Of a stretch of 64,000 bases of DNA, positions 26,247 through 34,148 are shown piece by piece. The translations under genes were made by a program, and so were the position numbers. How positions within the stretch are numbered: the stretch's first letter is position 1; every line of letters begins with the position of its first letter. The stretch is from CATOSK01 sp034423195. GTDB lineage: Bacteria; Chloroflexota; Dehalococcoidia; Lucifugimonadales; UBA3495. The stretch spans positions 1-64,000 of the forward strand of contig DAOUIZ010000070.1 of the NCBI GenBank assembly GCA_034423195.1, given 5' to 3'. The notes beneath the pieces are model-generated. The model made no database searches and was not told the DNA's origin. It saw only the letters and a list, made by a program, of their open reading frames with translations.

Positions 26247-27290
26247 TTATTTCAGGTGGGGCATTACCTCTTCGGAAAAGAGCTTCATGGAGCGGAGAAC
26301 TTTTTCGTGCTCCATGCCGCCGAAGTCGAAGTTGCAGCCGAAGTATTCGATGCCCTCGGCGCGGAGGGCGTTGATTTTGGCGAGGCACTGTTCCGGGGTG
26401 CCGATGATTGCCCGGTTTTCGGCGAGGTAGTCGTAGCTGAGGGGAAGCTGTTGGCGCCGCCGGCGCCAGTTGTCCATCTGCTGGTAGACCTCGCTGCCTT
26501 CCTCAATGTTGTTGCGCCACTGCATGATGTCGATGACCCAGTTGAGCTTGTCCAGGGTGTCGCGCCGGGCCTCATCCTCCGTCTCGGCGACGTAGAAGTA
26601 GCGGAAGAAGGGAATCTCGGACTTGGGGAGGTTGAACCCGGCCTCGGCGGACCTGTCCACGAACCGCCGGCACAGGTCCAGGGCCTCGGCCGTGTCCTGC
26701 ACCACGGCGATGCAGAGGCTGTGTCCAGTGGAAACGACAAAGTCCAGGGTGACCGGATTGCGGGTGGCGGCCAGGTAGATGGGCGGATGGGGCTGCTGGG
26801 CGGGCATGGGCACCAGGTTGGCATGGCTGGCCTGGAAGTGCTTCCCGTCCATCGTGAAATCGGGCGTGGTCCACAGGCCCTGGATCATTCTCACGGATTC
26901 CTGGAAGCGGTCCTGGCTCTCGTCGGGGTCGATGTTGTAGCCCCGGTACTCGTAGCCCGAGCCGGAGCCGCGGCCGAAGCCCACATCCAGGCGTCCGCCG
27001 CTGATGAGGTCCAGGGTGGCGGTATCCTCAGCCAGGCGGAGCGGATTGTGGAGGGGGGAGACGAGTACCGCGGTGCCGAGCCGGATCCGCTCAGTGCGGG
27101 CGGCCAGATGGGTGGCAACGATGAGGGATGACGACCCGATGCAGTAGCGGGTGAAGTGGTGTTCGGCCAGCCAGGCGCTGTGAAACCCTAACTCCTCGGC
27201 GTACCGGACCTGCTCGGTGGTGTCGGAGATAACGGCGGCGGCCTCCCGTCCCTCGGGCCAGGGCAGGTGGGTGAAAAAGGCGAATTTCAT
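26247..27290 (-). CDS. Luciferase-like flavin-dependent monooxygenase (LLM 1)
   Basis: 347 residues, TIM-barrel of the bacterial luciferase superfamily. It starts MKFAFFTHLPWPEGRE, followed by GFHSAWLAEHHFT and RIRLGTAVLVSPLHNPLRLAEDTATLD, the conserved core strands. ISGGRLDVGFGRGSG near residue 100 contacts the flavin phosphate. FMNH2-dependent enzymes of this type oxidise or cleave diverse organics. There is no Shine-Dalgarno site before the ATG. A perfect 17-bp palindrome lies 28 bases upstream. The reductase partner is not in the window. Confidence 0.92.
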   Translation of the reverse strand: MKFAFFTHLPWPEGREAAAVISDTTEQVRYAEELGFHSAWLAEHHFTRYCIGSSSLIVATHLAARTERIRLGTAVLVSPLHNPLRLAEDTATLDLISGGRLDVGFGRGSGSGYEYRGYNIDPDESQDRFQESVRMIQGLWTTPDFTMDGKHFQASHANLVPMPAQQPHPPIYLAATRNPVTLDFVVSTGHSLCIAVVQDTAEALDLCRRFVDRSAEAGFNLPKSEIPFFRYFYVAETEDEARRDTLDKLNWVIDIMQWRNNIEEGSEVYQQMDNWRRRRQQLPLSYDYLAENRAIIGTPEQCLAKINALRAEGIEYFGCNFDFGGMEHEKVLRSMKLFSEEVMPHLK

Positions 27291-27317
27291 GGGGGGAGTT
27301 TAAGCGGTGCGGATGGC

Positions 27318-27334
27318 TTGCGCCAGTGGCGCAA
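27318..27334. promoter_or_regulatory. Perfect palindrome upstream of LLM 1, candidate operator
   Basis: TTGCGCCA-G-TGGCGCAA, an 8-1-8 inverted repeat whose centre is 36 bases before the LLM 1 start codon. A TAAACT-like -10 lies between it and the ATG, so a bound protein would cover the -35 region. Confidence 0.5.
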
Positions 27335-27405
27335 TTGACAAGGAGGGCAAAATCGGGCGACATCCAAGTAATAGGCTGGTCACTGCGTAGCGGGGGCTGG
27401 CCTTA

Positions 27406-27576
27406 TTATTTGGGCAAAGCAACCAAGCCATACCCATCTACCCGGCCGTGTCTGCTCCGGCGGAACTTGCCTTCGACGATTTCCCAGTCCCGGCGGACGG
27501 TCTTTCCCAAAGCGTGTCGCGCGATGGGAGATAACACCAAGTCGGCCAATTGCAAACCGGCGGCCGGCTCTCTCAC
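27406..27576 (-). pseudogene. C-terminal remnant of a DUF3800 gene
   Basis: A frame without a start codon encodes AGLQLADLVLSPIARHALGK ... KFRRSRHGRVDGYGLVALPK and stops at 27406-27408. This is the C-terminal pattern of DUF3800 proteins (an RNase H-like fold often found in mobile DNA): GLQ.ADL, P..RH, KFRR, GYGL. The upstream part is missing because the next gene's end abuts it. The gap 27291-27580 otherwise holds only the LLM 1 palindrome. Confidence 0.6.
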
Positions 27577-27580
27577 GGCG

Positions 27581-29620
27581 TTAACCGAATCCGAACCATC
27601 CCAGGTGCCTGTGGCTCAGCAGCCCAGCGTAGATGACGACAATGCCAATCCCGACGATGATGGAAAGCCACCGGTCGGAAAGCTGGTGGCGGGTCTCAGG
27701 GAATACGACCACATAGGGAGGCTGGGCCTCCGGTTCGTCCTGCCGGGGTTGCTGTTCCAACTGTCTCATACCGCGTTCGTGGTGCAGGTCCCAAACGTTG
27801 ATAGTCAGGAAAATGATGACGGCGGAGATCAGCATGGCGAACACGTCGATCAGGAACATGGAAAACGGCTGCTTTTCAGCGTCGAATTCAGGGCGGGAGA
27901 GCAAGGCGAAGAAAATGGTGATCCCGGCAAAGATGATCAGGGCGAACAGTTCGCCGAGGACCAGGCCCAGCTGCTTGGAACGGGCCATGGCATCCAGCTC
28001 GGCTTCAGCCTCGTTGAAAGCCAATCGTTCGTCGACGTCATGCAGGAAGACGGCGGAGTTGAAGTAGCCCCGGGCCTCGGAATAGGCCTCCTTGAGGTCG
28101 GCCTGATTCCTGGGCGCGTCAATACGGATGACGCATTCCAGGACCGCGCGGTCGATGACGCCTCTCTTGCTGAACATGTCCATCTTTCGGAAGAGATTGA
28201 AGGCCTGGGCTTCTTCCGCGTGGCTGCGGGACACGAGGGAGGCGATTCGAAAGGCCAGCAACAGGGTGAATATGGTGGCCGAGAGTCCAACCACTTCGAA
28301 ATAATGGTCGGTCACCCAGGAATTGTCGCCGTTGCTCAGGAAACCCTGGAAGAGACTGCTCCGAAAATACACAAAGGTCCCACAGGCACCCAGCGCAATC
28401 ATGAGCGCTTTGAATCCCCAGCGGATCTCGGCCTCAAAAATGAGGAGCAGGTTGGCGATGATGATGGCGACGACGCCGATGATTAGATAATCTCCCGCGA
28501 CCGAGATTTCATCAATTAGATGTTCTCCGTTGACCACGGTTAGCGAAAGGGCCAGGAGCCACAGCAGGGTCAGGATGGGCCTGATGTGTTCCAGCGCGTT
28601 TATCCCAGGGTTGTGGGCCAGCATAATGCTGGACTGCCGCCAGGCAACGCCTGCGATGGGGTGAATTAATGCTCCCCCAATGACGATGAGTATCAGTGCG
28701 TCGCCAGGAATAATTCCATTGATAGGAACGCTTTTGTCGAGAATGGTCTCACCGGAGCTGATGCCGATGAGCAGGCTCAGGGGCACTATCAATAGGGTGG
28801 GAATGAGACCGGCGACTGTGGCGCAGAACAGGTCAATTGAACGGGACTCATAACCGCTGCCTTCGATCAAGTCGTCAGGCAGGGCTCCCTTCAAGCCGGC
28901 CCCCCAGGCCAGCGAACGCCGGTTGAGGCCGTAGATGATGGCTGAACCAACGGCCAGCAAAATGCCCAGGGCCAGCAACCAGAGGGTCGGGTCAGCCGAG
29001 GAAGATGCGGGCCCCTGCATCGTGTCGGTGAGCTGCCTGATCCAAGCGGTCGGACCTGCGGAAGACGATGCGGCCTCCCGCACTCCGGCTACCAGTTGGC
29101 CGGACAGCACGAAGGCAGTGCCGACCACCCCCAGGGCAATGAAGAGCAGCTTTCCTGGGGTCATCGTCACGGAAGTCTGGTTGCCCTCGAGATCATGGTG
29201 CGACAACCAGGTCGCAAGAATCGCAACGATCGGCGCGATTTCAAACAGGATAACCGCCACGGCCACGTCCAGGTACCTGAGGGACATGGCGAACAGGGCT
29301 ATGTTGAAATATGAGATGGTTATCAGCAGAATCTGAAAGCTGAACATCCTGCGGAGGACCAGCTTCCACACGGCCCAGTTGAAGAACAGCTTCGAAAAGC
29401 ACGCCGCCAGGAACAGGGCGTATACAATGGCGATGCCGCCCCTCCACCCCATGGTGAACAGGAACGGGTGGTCCTTGCTGTCGGTCAGCACGACGGCCAC
29501 TGGTATGAAGGAGTAGCAAAGGACGGCGAAGAGCATGAGCCCGGCGCTCTTCAAGTTGCTCTCCGGCCCTTTCGCGTCGGCGGCCCGCGGCGTTGAAGCT
29601 GTTGTCGGATCCAGAGCCAT
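27581..29620 (-). CDS. Large EamA-like membrane protein with extra C-terminal domain
   Basis: 679 residues. About a dozen hydrophobic segments in the first 460 residues look like a drug/metabolite-transporter (EamA/DMT) repeat pair, with inserted loops of Ser/Ala-rich sequence in which ASSSAGPTAW and ASSSADPTLW are near copies (around residues 185-215). Residues ~465-555 form a soluble helical domain (SHAEEAQAFNLFRKMDMFSK onward). Three more hydrophobic segments follow. DMT proteins are usually ~300 residues, so this is a fusion or a distinct family. Codon use looks less GC-rich than its neighbours. Transport substrate unknown. Confidence 0.78.
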   Translation of the reverse strand: MALDPTTASTPRAADAKGPESNLKSAGLMLFAVLCYSFIPVAVVLTDSKDHPFLFTMGWRGGIAIVYALFLAACFSKLFFNWAVWKLVLRRMFSFQILLITISYFNIALFAMSLRYLDVAVAVILFEIAPIVAILATWLSHHDLEGNQTSVTMTPGKLLFIALGVVGTAFVLSGQLVAGVREAASSSAGPTAWIRQLTDTMQGPASSSADPTLWLLALGILLAVGSAIIYGLNRRSLAWGAGLKGALPDDLIEGSGYESRSIDLFCATVAGLIPTLLIVPLSLLIGISSGETILDKSVPINGIIPGDALILIVIGGALIHPIAGVAWRQSSIMLAHNPGINALEHIRPILTLLWLLALSLTVVNGEHLIDEISVAGDYLIIGVVAIIIANLLLIFEAEIRWGFKALMIALGACGTFVYFRSSLFQGFLSNGDNSWVTDHYFEVVGLSATIFTLLLAFRIASLVSRSHAEEAQAFNLFRKMDMFSKRGVIDRAVLECVIRIDAPRNQADLKEAYSEARGYFNSAVFLHDVDERLAFNEAEAELDAMARSKQLGLVLGELFALIIFAGITIFFALLSRPEFDAEKQPFSMFLIDVFAMLISAVIIFLTINVWDLHHERGMRQLEQQPRQDEPEAQPPYVVVFPETRHQLSDRWLSIIVGIGIVVIYAGLLSHRHLGWFGFG

Positions 29621-29706
29621 TCTGGCGGGATTATAGCACCCAGGGCCGTGCCACCCTGGGGCAGGTCAGTCCGGTGCCGCTCCTTTCCTAAAGTTCCCCT
29701 TGCGGC

Positions 29707-29712
29707 TATAAT
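29707..29712 (+). promoter_or_regulatory. TATAAT box upstream of DUF1800 gene 1
   Basis: TATAAT at 29707-29712, 111 bases before the start codon. The -35 candidate (TTTCCT, 17 bases upstream) is weak. Confidence 0.4.
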
Positions 29713-29822
29713 TCACCTGTAAATTAGTGCCGTTCGCCGGATGGGGTTTGTGCGGGAAGGATGCGGGTTTCGTCTCCGGCGGGACGGGAAGTCCGTATAT
29801 ATTTGGAAGCGGAGGGCGTGCA

Positions 29823-31226
29823 ATGCCAGGCAAGGAAGACATTGCCCTGATGGCCCACCTGATGCGCCGCGCCGGGTTCGGTGCGGGACGCGACGAGCTG
29901 GAGGCCAGGGCGGAGCAGGGCTACGAAGCCACGGTGGAAGACCTGCTGAATCCCGACAATCACCCGCCGGTGGACGACGACGTGCTGTTCCGGTACTTCC
30001 CCAACTACGAGGGTGGGATGGCGCCGGTGCAGTCCCAGGCCCACTGGCTCTACCGCATGGTTAACACCCAGCGGCCGCTGGAGGAGAAGATGGTCCTCTT
30101 TTGGCACCAGCTTTTCGCCACCGGCAACTCCAAGATCGACAATCCGCCGGAGATGGTGCAGCAGATTGCCATGTTCCGGCGCCATGCTCTGGACCGGTTC
30201 CCTGACATCCTGGTGGAGCTGGCCAAGAATCCGGCCATGATCTACTGGCTGGACAACAACGGCAACCACAAGGGAGCCATCAACGAGAACTGGGGCCGCG
30301 AACTGCTGGAGCTCTTCTCCATGGGCGTCGGCAACTACTCCGAGGATGACATAAAGGAGGCGTCCCGCGCCTTCACCGGCTGGACCATCGCCCCCAAGAT
30401 TCCCCGGCTGCCCCTGGGACGGTTCTACTGGGAGTTCGAGTACGACCCGGCGGACCACGACTTCGAGGAAAAGACCTTCCTGGGCGAGAAGGGTAACTTC
30501 AACGGCGACGACATAATCAACATCATCGTGCGGCAGCCGGCCACGGCCCGGTTCCTCTGCCGCCACCTGTACAACTTCTTCGTTGCCGACGAGGTGCAGG
30601 TCCCCGCGTGGAACGACACCCCGCCCAGGGACCCGGAAGCCATCGAAGTCCTGACACAGGCCTACTTCGAGTCGGACTACGACCTGAAGGCCGTCTTGCG
30701 GACGCTGTTCAACTCGGACTTCTTCAAGAATTCCCGCTTCACCCGGGTCAAGAGTCCCGCGGAGCTGGTGGTCAGCACCCTGCGGCTTTCCGGCGGCTTC
30801 AACGGCCCCCGGGAAGGCTACCAGGCCGCCGCCGCCGAGTGCGCCTTCCAGGGACAGGAACTGCTCAACCCTCCCAGCGTCGAAAGCTGGCACACCGGCG
30901 AGGAGTGGATCGACGGGGGAGCCCTGGTCCGCCGGGTCAACTTCGCGGCCAAGTACCTTTCTGACACCCGGATGCCCGGCATCAGCGCCATCGTCGAGCG
31001 TCTGAGGGAACAGGGTAGCCTGACCCCCGAACGGTTCGTTGACGAGTGCCTGGACCAGATGGGCCCTCTGGAAGTGGAGGAACCCACCCGCCGTGAGTTG
31101 GTCAACCAGGTCAGCGAGGGCGGCGATATCCGCTGGGACAGCGACGAGGCCGCGGCCGACGCCGAGCGCCGGGCGGGAATCACCTTGGCGCTGGTGGCCG
31201 CGTCAAGAGAGTATCAGTTTGCCTGA
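29823..31226 (+). CDS. DUF1800 family protein (cassette 1)
   Basis: 467 residues, starting MPGKEDIALMAHLMRRAGFG. The family motifs are all present: the LLRRAGFG-type opening, PLEEKMVLFWHQLFAT near residue 90, NWGRELLELFSMGVGNYSE near 160, ARAFTGW-like SRAFTGW near 182 and PATARFLCRHLYNFFV near 240. I chose 29823 because GGAGGG precedes it and the second copy at 36442 begins the same way. The frame extends 96 bases further up without support. DUF1800 genes are nearly always followed by DUF1501, as here. Biochemical role not established. Confidence 0.92.
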   Translation: MPGKEDIALMAHLMRRAGFGAGRDELEARAEQGYEATVEDLLNPDNHPPVDDDVLFRYFPNYEGGMAPVQSQAHWLYRMVNTQRPLEEKMVLFWHQLFATGNSKIDNPPEMVQQIAMFRRHALDRFPDILVELAKNPAMIYWLDNNGNHKGAINENWGRELLELFSMGVGNYSEDDIKEASRAFTGWTIAPKIPRLPLGRFYWEFEYDPADHDFEEKTFLGEKGNFNGDDIINIIVRQPATARFLCRHLYNFFVADEVQVPAWNDTPPRDPEAIEVLTQAYFESDYDLKAVLRTLFNSDFFKNSRFTRVKSPAELVVSTLRLSGGFNGPREGYQAAAAECAFQGQELLNPPSVESWHTGEEWIDGGALVRRVNFAAKYLSDTRMPGISAIVERLREQGSLTPERFVDECLDQMGPLEVEEPTRRELVNQVSEGGDIRWDSDEAAADAERRAGITLALVAASREYQFA

Positions 31227-31230
31227 ACAG

Positions 31231-31250
31231 GCCGGAGCCAATGCTCCGGC
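31231..31250. other. Stem-loop between DUF1800 and DUF1501
   Basis: GCCGGAGC-CAAT-GCTCCGGC, 8 bp with a 4-base loop, five bases after the DUF1800 stop. No T-run, so more likely an mRNA-stability or processing element than a terminator. Confidence 0.5.
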
Positions 31251-31298
31251 TCTCCCCAACCAGTCTGCCCAAACAGCAAACCGCGGCAGGAGGAGATA

Positions 31299-32435
31299 AT
31301 GACCGCAACCAAGAAAGACCCCGTCCTGGTAATTCTGCAGCTCACCGGGGCCAACGATCCGTTGAGCACGGTGGTGCCCTACACCAATCCCCACTACCAC
31401 GACGCGCGGCCCAACGTGGGCATCGCCGCCGACAAGGTGCTCCCCATCAACGACACCCTGGGATTCAACCCCCACGTCGGAGCAGTCAAGGACTTGTGGG
31501 ACCAGGGCAAGGTTGCCATCATCCAGGGCATCGGCTACGAGAACTCGCCCCGCTCTCACTTCCGCTCCATGGACATCTGGCACACCTGCGAACCGGACAA
31601 GGTGGGGACGGAAGGCTGGGTCGGACGGGTCATCCGCGACCTGGACCCCAACGGCTCCAACGTCCTGAAGGGCATCAACGTGGGACAGGGGCTGCCCCGG
31701 GCCATGGCCCTCAAGGGCGTTCCGGTGACGTCGGTTTCCGACCTGGAGTCCTACGGCGTGCTGACCGACGTTCCGGTGGTGGACAGCCAGGCCGAGCGGG
31801 AACGGATGCTGGACATCTTTTCCCGGATCTATTCTCCGACCATTGGCTCCGGCCCGGTGATGGACTACCTCAGCCAGACGGGACGGAACGTGCTGGATGG
31901 GGCGGACGTTCTCAAGACCGCTCCCGATAAGTACGGCTCCAGCGTGGAGTATGCCGCATCTCCCATCGCCAAGGCTCTGAAAACCGTGGCGCAGGTGCAC
32001 CTGGCCGATCTCGGAGCGCAGGTGTTCTACACCCAGCACGGCAGCTTCGATACCCACTTCAACCAGGTGATGATGCACACCCGTCTGTGGACGGACGTGG
32101 GGCAGGCCATCGGCAACTTCTTTGACGACCTGCGTGAGCACGACGCATCGGACAACGTCATCATGATGCTGTTCACCGAGTTCGGACGGCGGGTGAAGGA
32201 CAATGGCACCGGTACCGACCACGGCGCGGGCGGCGTGGCCTTCGTCATCGGCGACCCGGTGCAGGGCGGGCTGTACGGGACCTACCCATCCCTGGCCCCC
32301 GAGGACCTGACCCAGGGCGATCTGGCCCCCAACTACGACTTCCGCGGCTTCTACGCCTCGCTGTGCGAGCGTTGGCTGGGGCTGGACTCGGCGCCCATCG
32401 TCGGCGGCACCTACGAGCAGATGGCCTTCGTCTAG
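31299..32435 (+). CDS. DUF1501 family protein (cassette 1)
   Basis: 378 residues. It opens DPVLVILQLTGANDPLSTVVP, the DUF1501 start with a metal-type L.GG.D-like motif (here TGANDP). SHFRSMDIWHTCEP near residue 90 and FTEFGRRVKDNGTGTDHG near residue 290 are the conserved alkaline-phosphatase-like blocks. No Tat signal is present, unlike many family members, so it may act in the cytoplasm with its DUF1800 partner. AGGAGGAG precedes the ATG. Function unproven. Confidence 0.92.
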   Translation: MTATKKDPVLVILQLTGANDPLSTVVPYTNPHYHDARPNVGIAADKVLPINDTLGFNPHVGAVKDLWDQGKVAIIQGIGYENSPRSHFRSMDIWHTCEPDKVGTEGWVGRVIRDLDPNGSNVLKGINVGQGLPRAMALKGVPVTSVSDLESYGVLTDVPVVDSQAERERMLDIFSRIYSPTIGSGPVMDYLSQTGRNVLDGADVLKTAPDKYGSSVEYAASPIAKALKTVAQVHLADLGAQVFYTQHGSFDTHFNQVMMHTRLWTDVGQAIGNFFDDLREHDASDNVIMMLFTEFGRRVKDNGTGTDHGAGGVAFVIGDPVQGGLYGTYPSLAPEDLTQGDLAPNYDFRGFYASLCERWLGLDSAPIVGGTYEQMAFV

Positions 32436-32444
32436 GCGCGTCGC

Positions 32445-32558
32445 ATGATCGGATACTCGGGCAGACCGCTGGCGGCCAAGCTGGGAATCAGGGCCGGCGC
32501 CGTGGTCTGCCTCTTTAGTGCGATTCTGAAAATGCGCGAATCCCATGAGGGTGGATGA
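32445..32558 (+). pseudogene. N-terminal remnant of a DUF3052 gene
   Basis: ATG at 32445 opens a 37-codon frame starting MIGYSGRPLAAKLGIRAGAV, which matches the DUF3052 N terminus (GYSG.PL..KLGI..G..V.L). After about residue 26 the similarity ends and the frame stops at 32556-32558, overlapping the start of the HEPN-like gene. It looks like a gene cut off by a rearrangement. It starts 9 bases after the DUF1501 stop. Confidence 0.5.
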
Positions 32559-33081
32559 CTTGACCACGGAATTACCTGACCCCGGCTCCGCTTCGCCGGA
32601 AGACTACTCGGCCATCAGCCGTCGTTTCGTCGTCCACGCCCGGGATGAATTGAGCCGGGGGAACCGGCTCCAGGCGTCCGAGAAGGTCTGGGGTGCGGCC
32701 AACTACGCTCTCAAGGCCGTGGCCGTCCAGCGAGGCTGGCGGCACCGCGGCCAGCGCAATGTGTTTGCCGTGGCCGACCAGTTGGCGGCGGAACGCAGCC
32801 GCCCCGCCTTCAAGGATTATCTGATACTGGCGCGGGGAATACACTACAACTTCTATGAGAACGACCTGGAGGAAGGGGACATCGAAGACGGGATCAATTC
32901 CGTCGAGCGGTACATTGCCGACCTGGAAGCGGTAAGGGTTTCTGCCCCGCAGCCTTTCCGAATCTCCGACAGGAGAGACCAGAACCGGATTGCCCGCCTG
33001 GTAGGGGAAACCTTCCCTATCGGCACTTACTCGGAGGAAGGGTTCATTCAACCGCCTGAGTCAGCCAACGGCAATCTCTGA
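32545..33081 (+). CDS. HEPN-like (PaREP1-type) helical protein
   Basis: 178 residues. The core HARDELSRGNRLQASEKVWG, followed by AANYALKAVAVQRGW, is the pattern of PaREP1/HEPN helical proteins in which repeats of a helix hairpin pack around the EKxWGAA motif. HEPN proteins are often RNA-acting or partners of nucleotidyltransferases, but the catalytic R-x4-6-H motif is not evident and no MNT gene is adjacent. It overlaps the end of a DUF3052 remnant and precedes an NHL gene by 20 bases. Function unknown. Confidence 0.75.
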   Translation: MRVDDLTTELPDPGSASPEDYSAISRRFVVHARDELSRGNRLQASEKVWGAANYALKAVAVQRGWRHRGQRNVFAVADQLAAERSRPAFKDYLILARGIHYNFYENDLEEGDIEDGINSVERYIADLEAVRVSAPQPFRISDRRDQNRIARLVGETFPIGTYSEEGFIQPPESANGNL

Positions 33082-33101
33082 TTACCTTATCGGGGGGAAT
33101 C

Positions 33102-34100
33102 ATGCTAACGACTATCGCGGCTGGCCGCGTTATCAACTTCAGCCACTGCCTGGGAATGTACTCCATGGGCGGCCTGGGATTCTGGGACCCGGTGGACTTC
33201 GCCTTTGGCTCCGACGACCGGCTCTACGTGGTGAACCGGGGCGCCGAGGAGTTGGGGCAGCGGGTCAGCATCTGCACCCGGGACCACGAGTTCATCTCTC
33301 AATTCGGCTCCTTCGGATACGGAGACGGACAGTTCATCTGGCCCTCATCCCTGGACATCGACGGCGACGGCAACGTCTACGTCTCCGACGAGAACCTGCA
33401 CCGCATCAACATCTACGACGCCGGCGGGCAGTTCCTGTCCCGGTGGGGCGAGGCCGGACAGGGGGAGGGTCAGCTTCAGGGCCCCTCCGGTGTGGCCGTT
33501 GCGCCGGACGGCAATGTCTACGTCGTCGAGAGCGCAAACAACCGCGTCCAGAAGTTCACCAGGGACGGGGAATACCTCGGCGGCTGGGGCGAAGCCGGTG
33601 ACGGCGAGGGGCAGTTCAACATGCCCTGGGGCATCGCCGCGGACCGTTCCGGCGACGTTTACGTGGCGGACTGGAAGAACGGCCGGGTGCAGAAGTTCGG
33701 CCCCAACGGGCTGTTCCTTTCCTCTTTCCAGGCCGATGCCCAGGGCCTGGGTTCCCTGGACCGTCCCACCAGCGTTGCCGTGGACAGCGAAGGCGATGTG
33801 TACGTGACCGACTGGGGCAACCACGTCGTCCAGATCTACGGGCCGGACGGCACATTCGTGACCACGCTGGAGGGAGACGCTCAGACGCCTTCCCCGTGGA
33901 CCCAGACCTACCTGGACGCCAACCCGGAAATCCTCAAGCAGCGGCGCCGGGTCGACTTGACCCCGGAATGGCGTTTCCGCCGTCCCGTGGCGATTAACGT
34001 GGATGAGCAGGACAACATCTACGTCCTGGAGTCGGTGCGCCACCGCTTCCAGGTGTACCAGAAGGAGAAGGACTACGAGGAAGCGGCCCTCAACCTCTAG
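33102..34100 (+). CDS. NHL-repeat beta-propeller protein (cassette 1)
   Basis: 332 residues, no signal peptide. About five or six blades, each with the GEGQF..P.G.A.D..G.VYV.D..N.RVQKF pattern. Good examples start at GEGQLQGPSGVAVAPDGNVY (near residue 124) and GEGQFNMPWGIAADRSGDVY (near 171). GGGGGG precedes the ATG. It is close in length and layout to the protein at 37864. It lies between the DUF1501/HEPN genes and LLM 2, so it may scaffold or sense something for these enzymes; that is a guess. Confidence 0.9.
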   Translation: MLTTIAAGRVINFSHCLGMYSMGGLGFWDPVDFAFGSDDRLYVVNRGAEELGQRVSICTRDHEFISQFGSFGYGDGQFIWPSSLDIDGDGNVYVSDENLHRINIYDAGGQFLSRWGEAGQGEGQLQGPSGVAVAPDGNVYVVESANNRVQKFTRDGEYLGGWGEAGDGEGQFNMPWGIAADRSGDVYVADWKNGRVQKFGPNGLFLSSFQADAQGLGSLDRPTSVAVDSEGDVYVTDWGNHVVQIYGPDGTFVTTLEGDAQTPSPWTQTYLDANPEILKQRRRVDLTPEWRFRRPVAINVDEQDNIYVLESVRHRFQVYQKEKDYEEAALNL

Positions 34101-34148
34101 CCGCTTATCCCATCCCGCGGCGGCGGCAAACCCATCATCGGAGCAACC

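Noticed and set aside
31231..31250. Hairpin between DUF1800 and DUF1501 as a terminator
   Set aside because: No T-run follows and the two genes are expected to be co-expressed.
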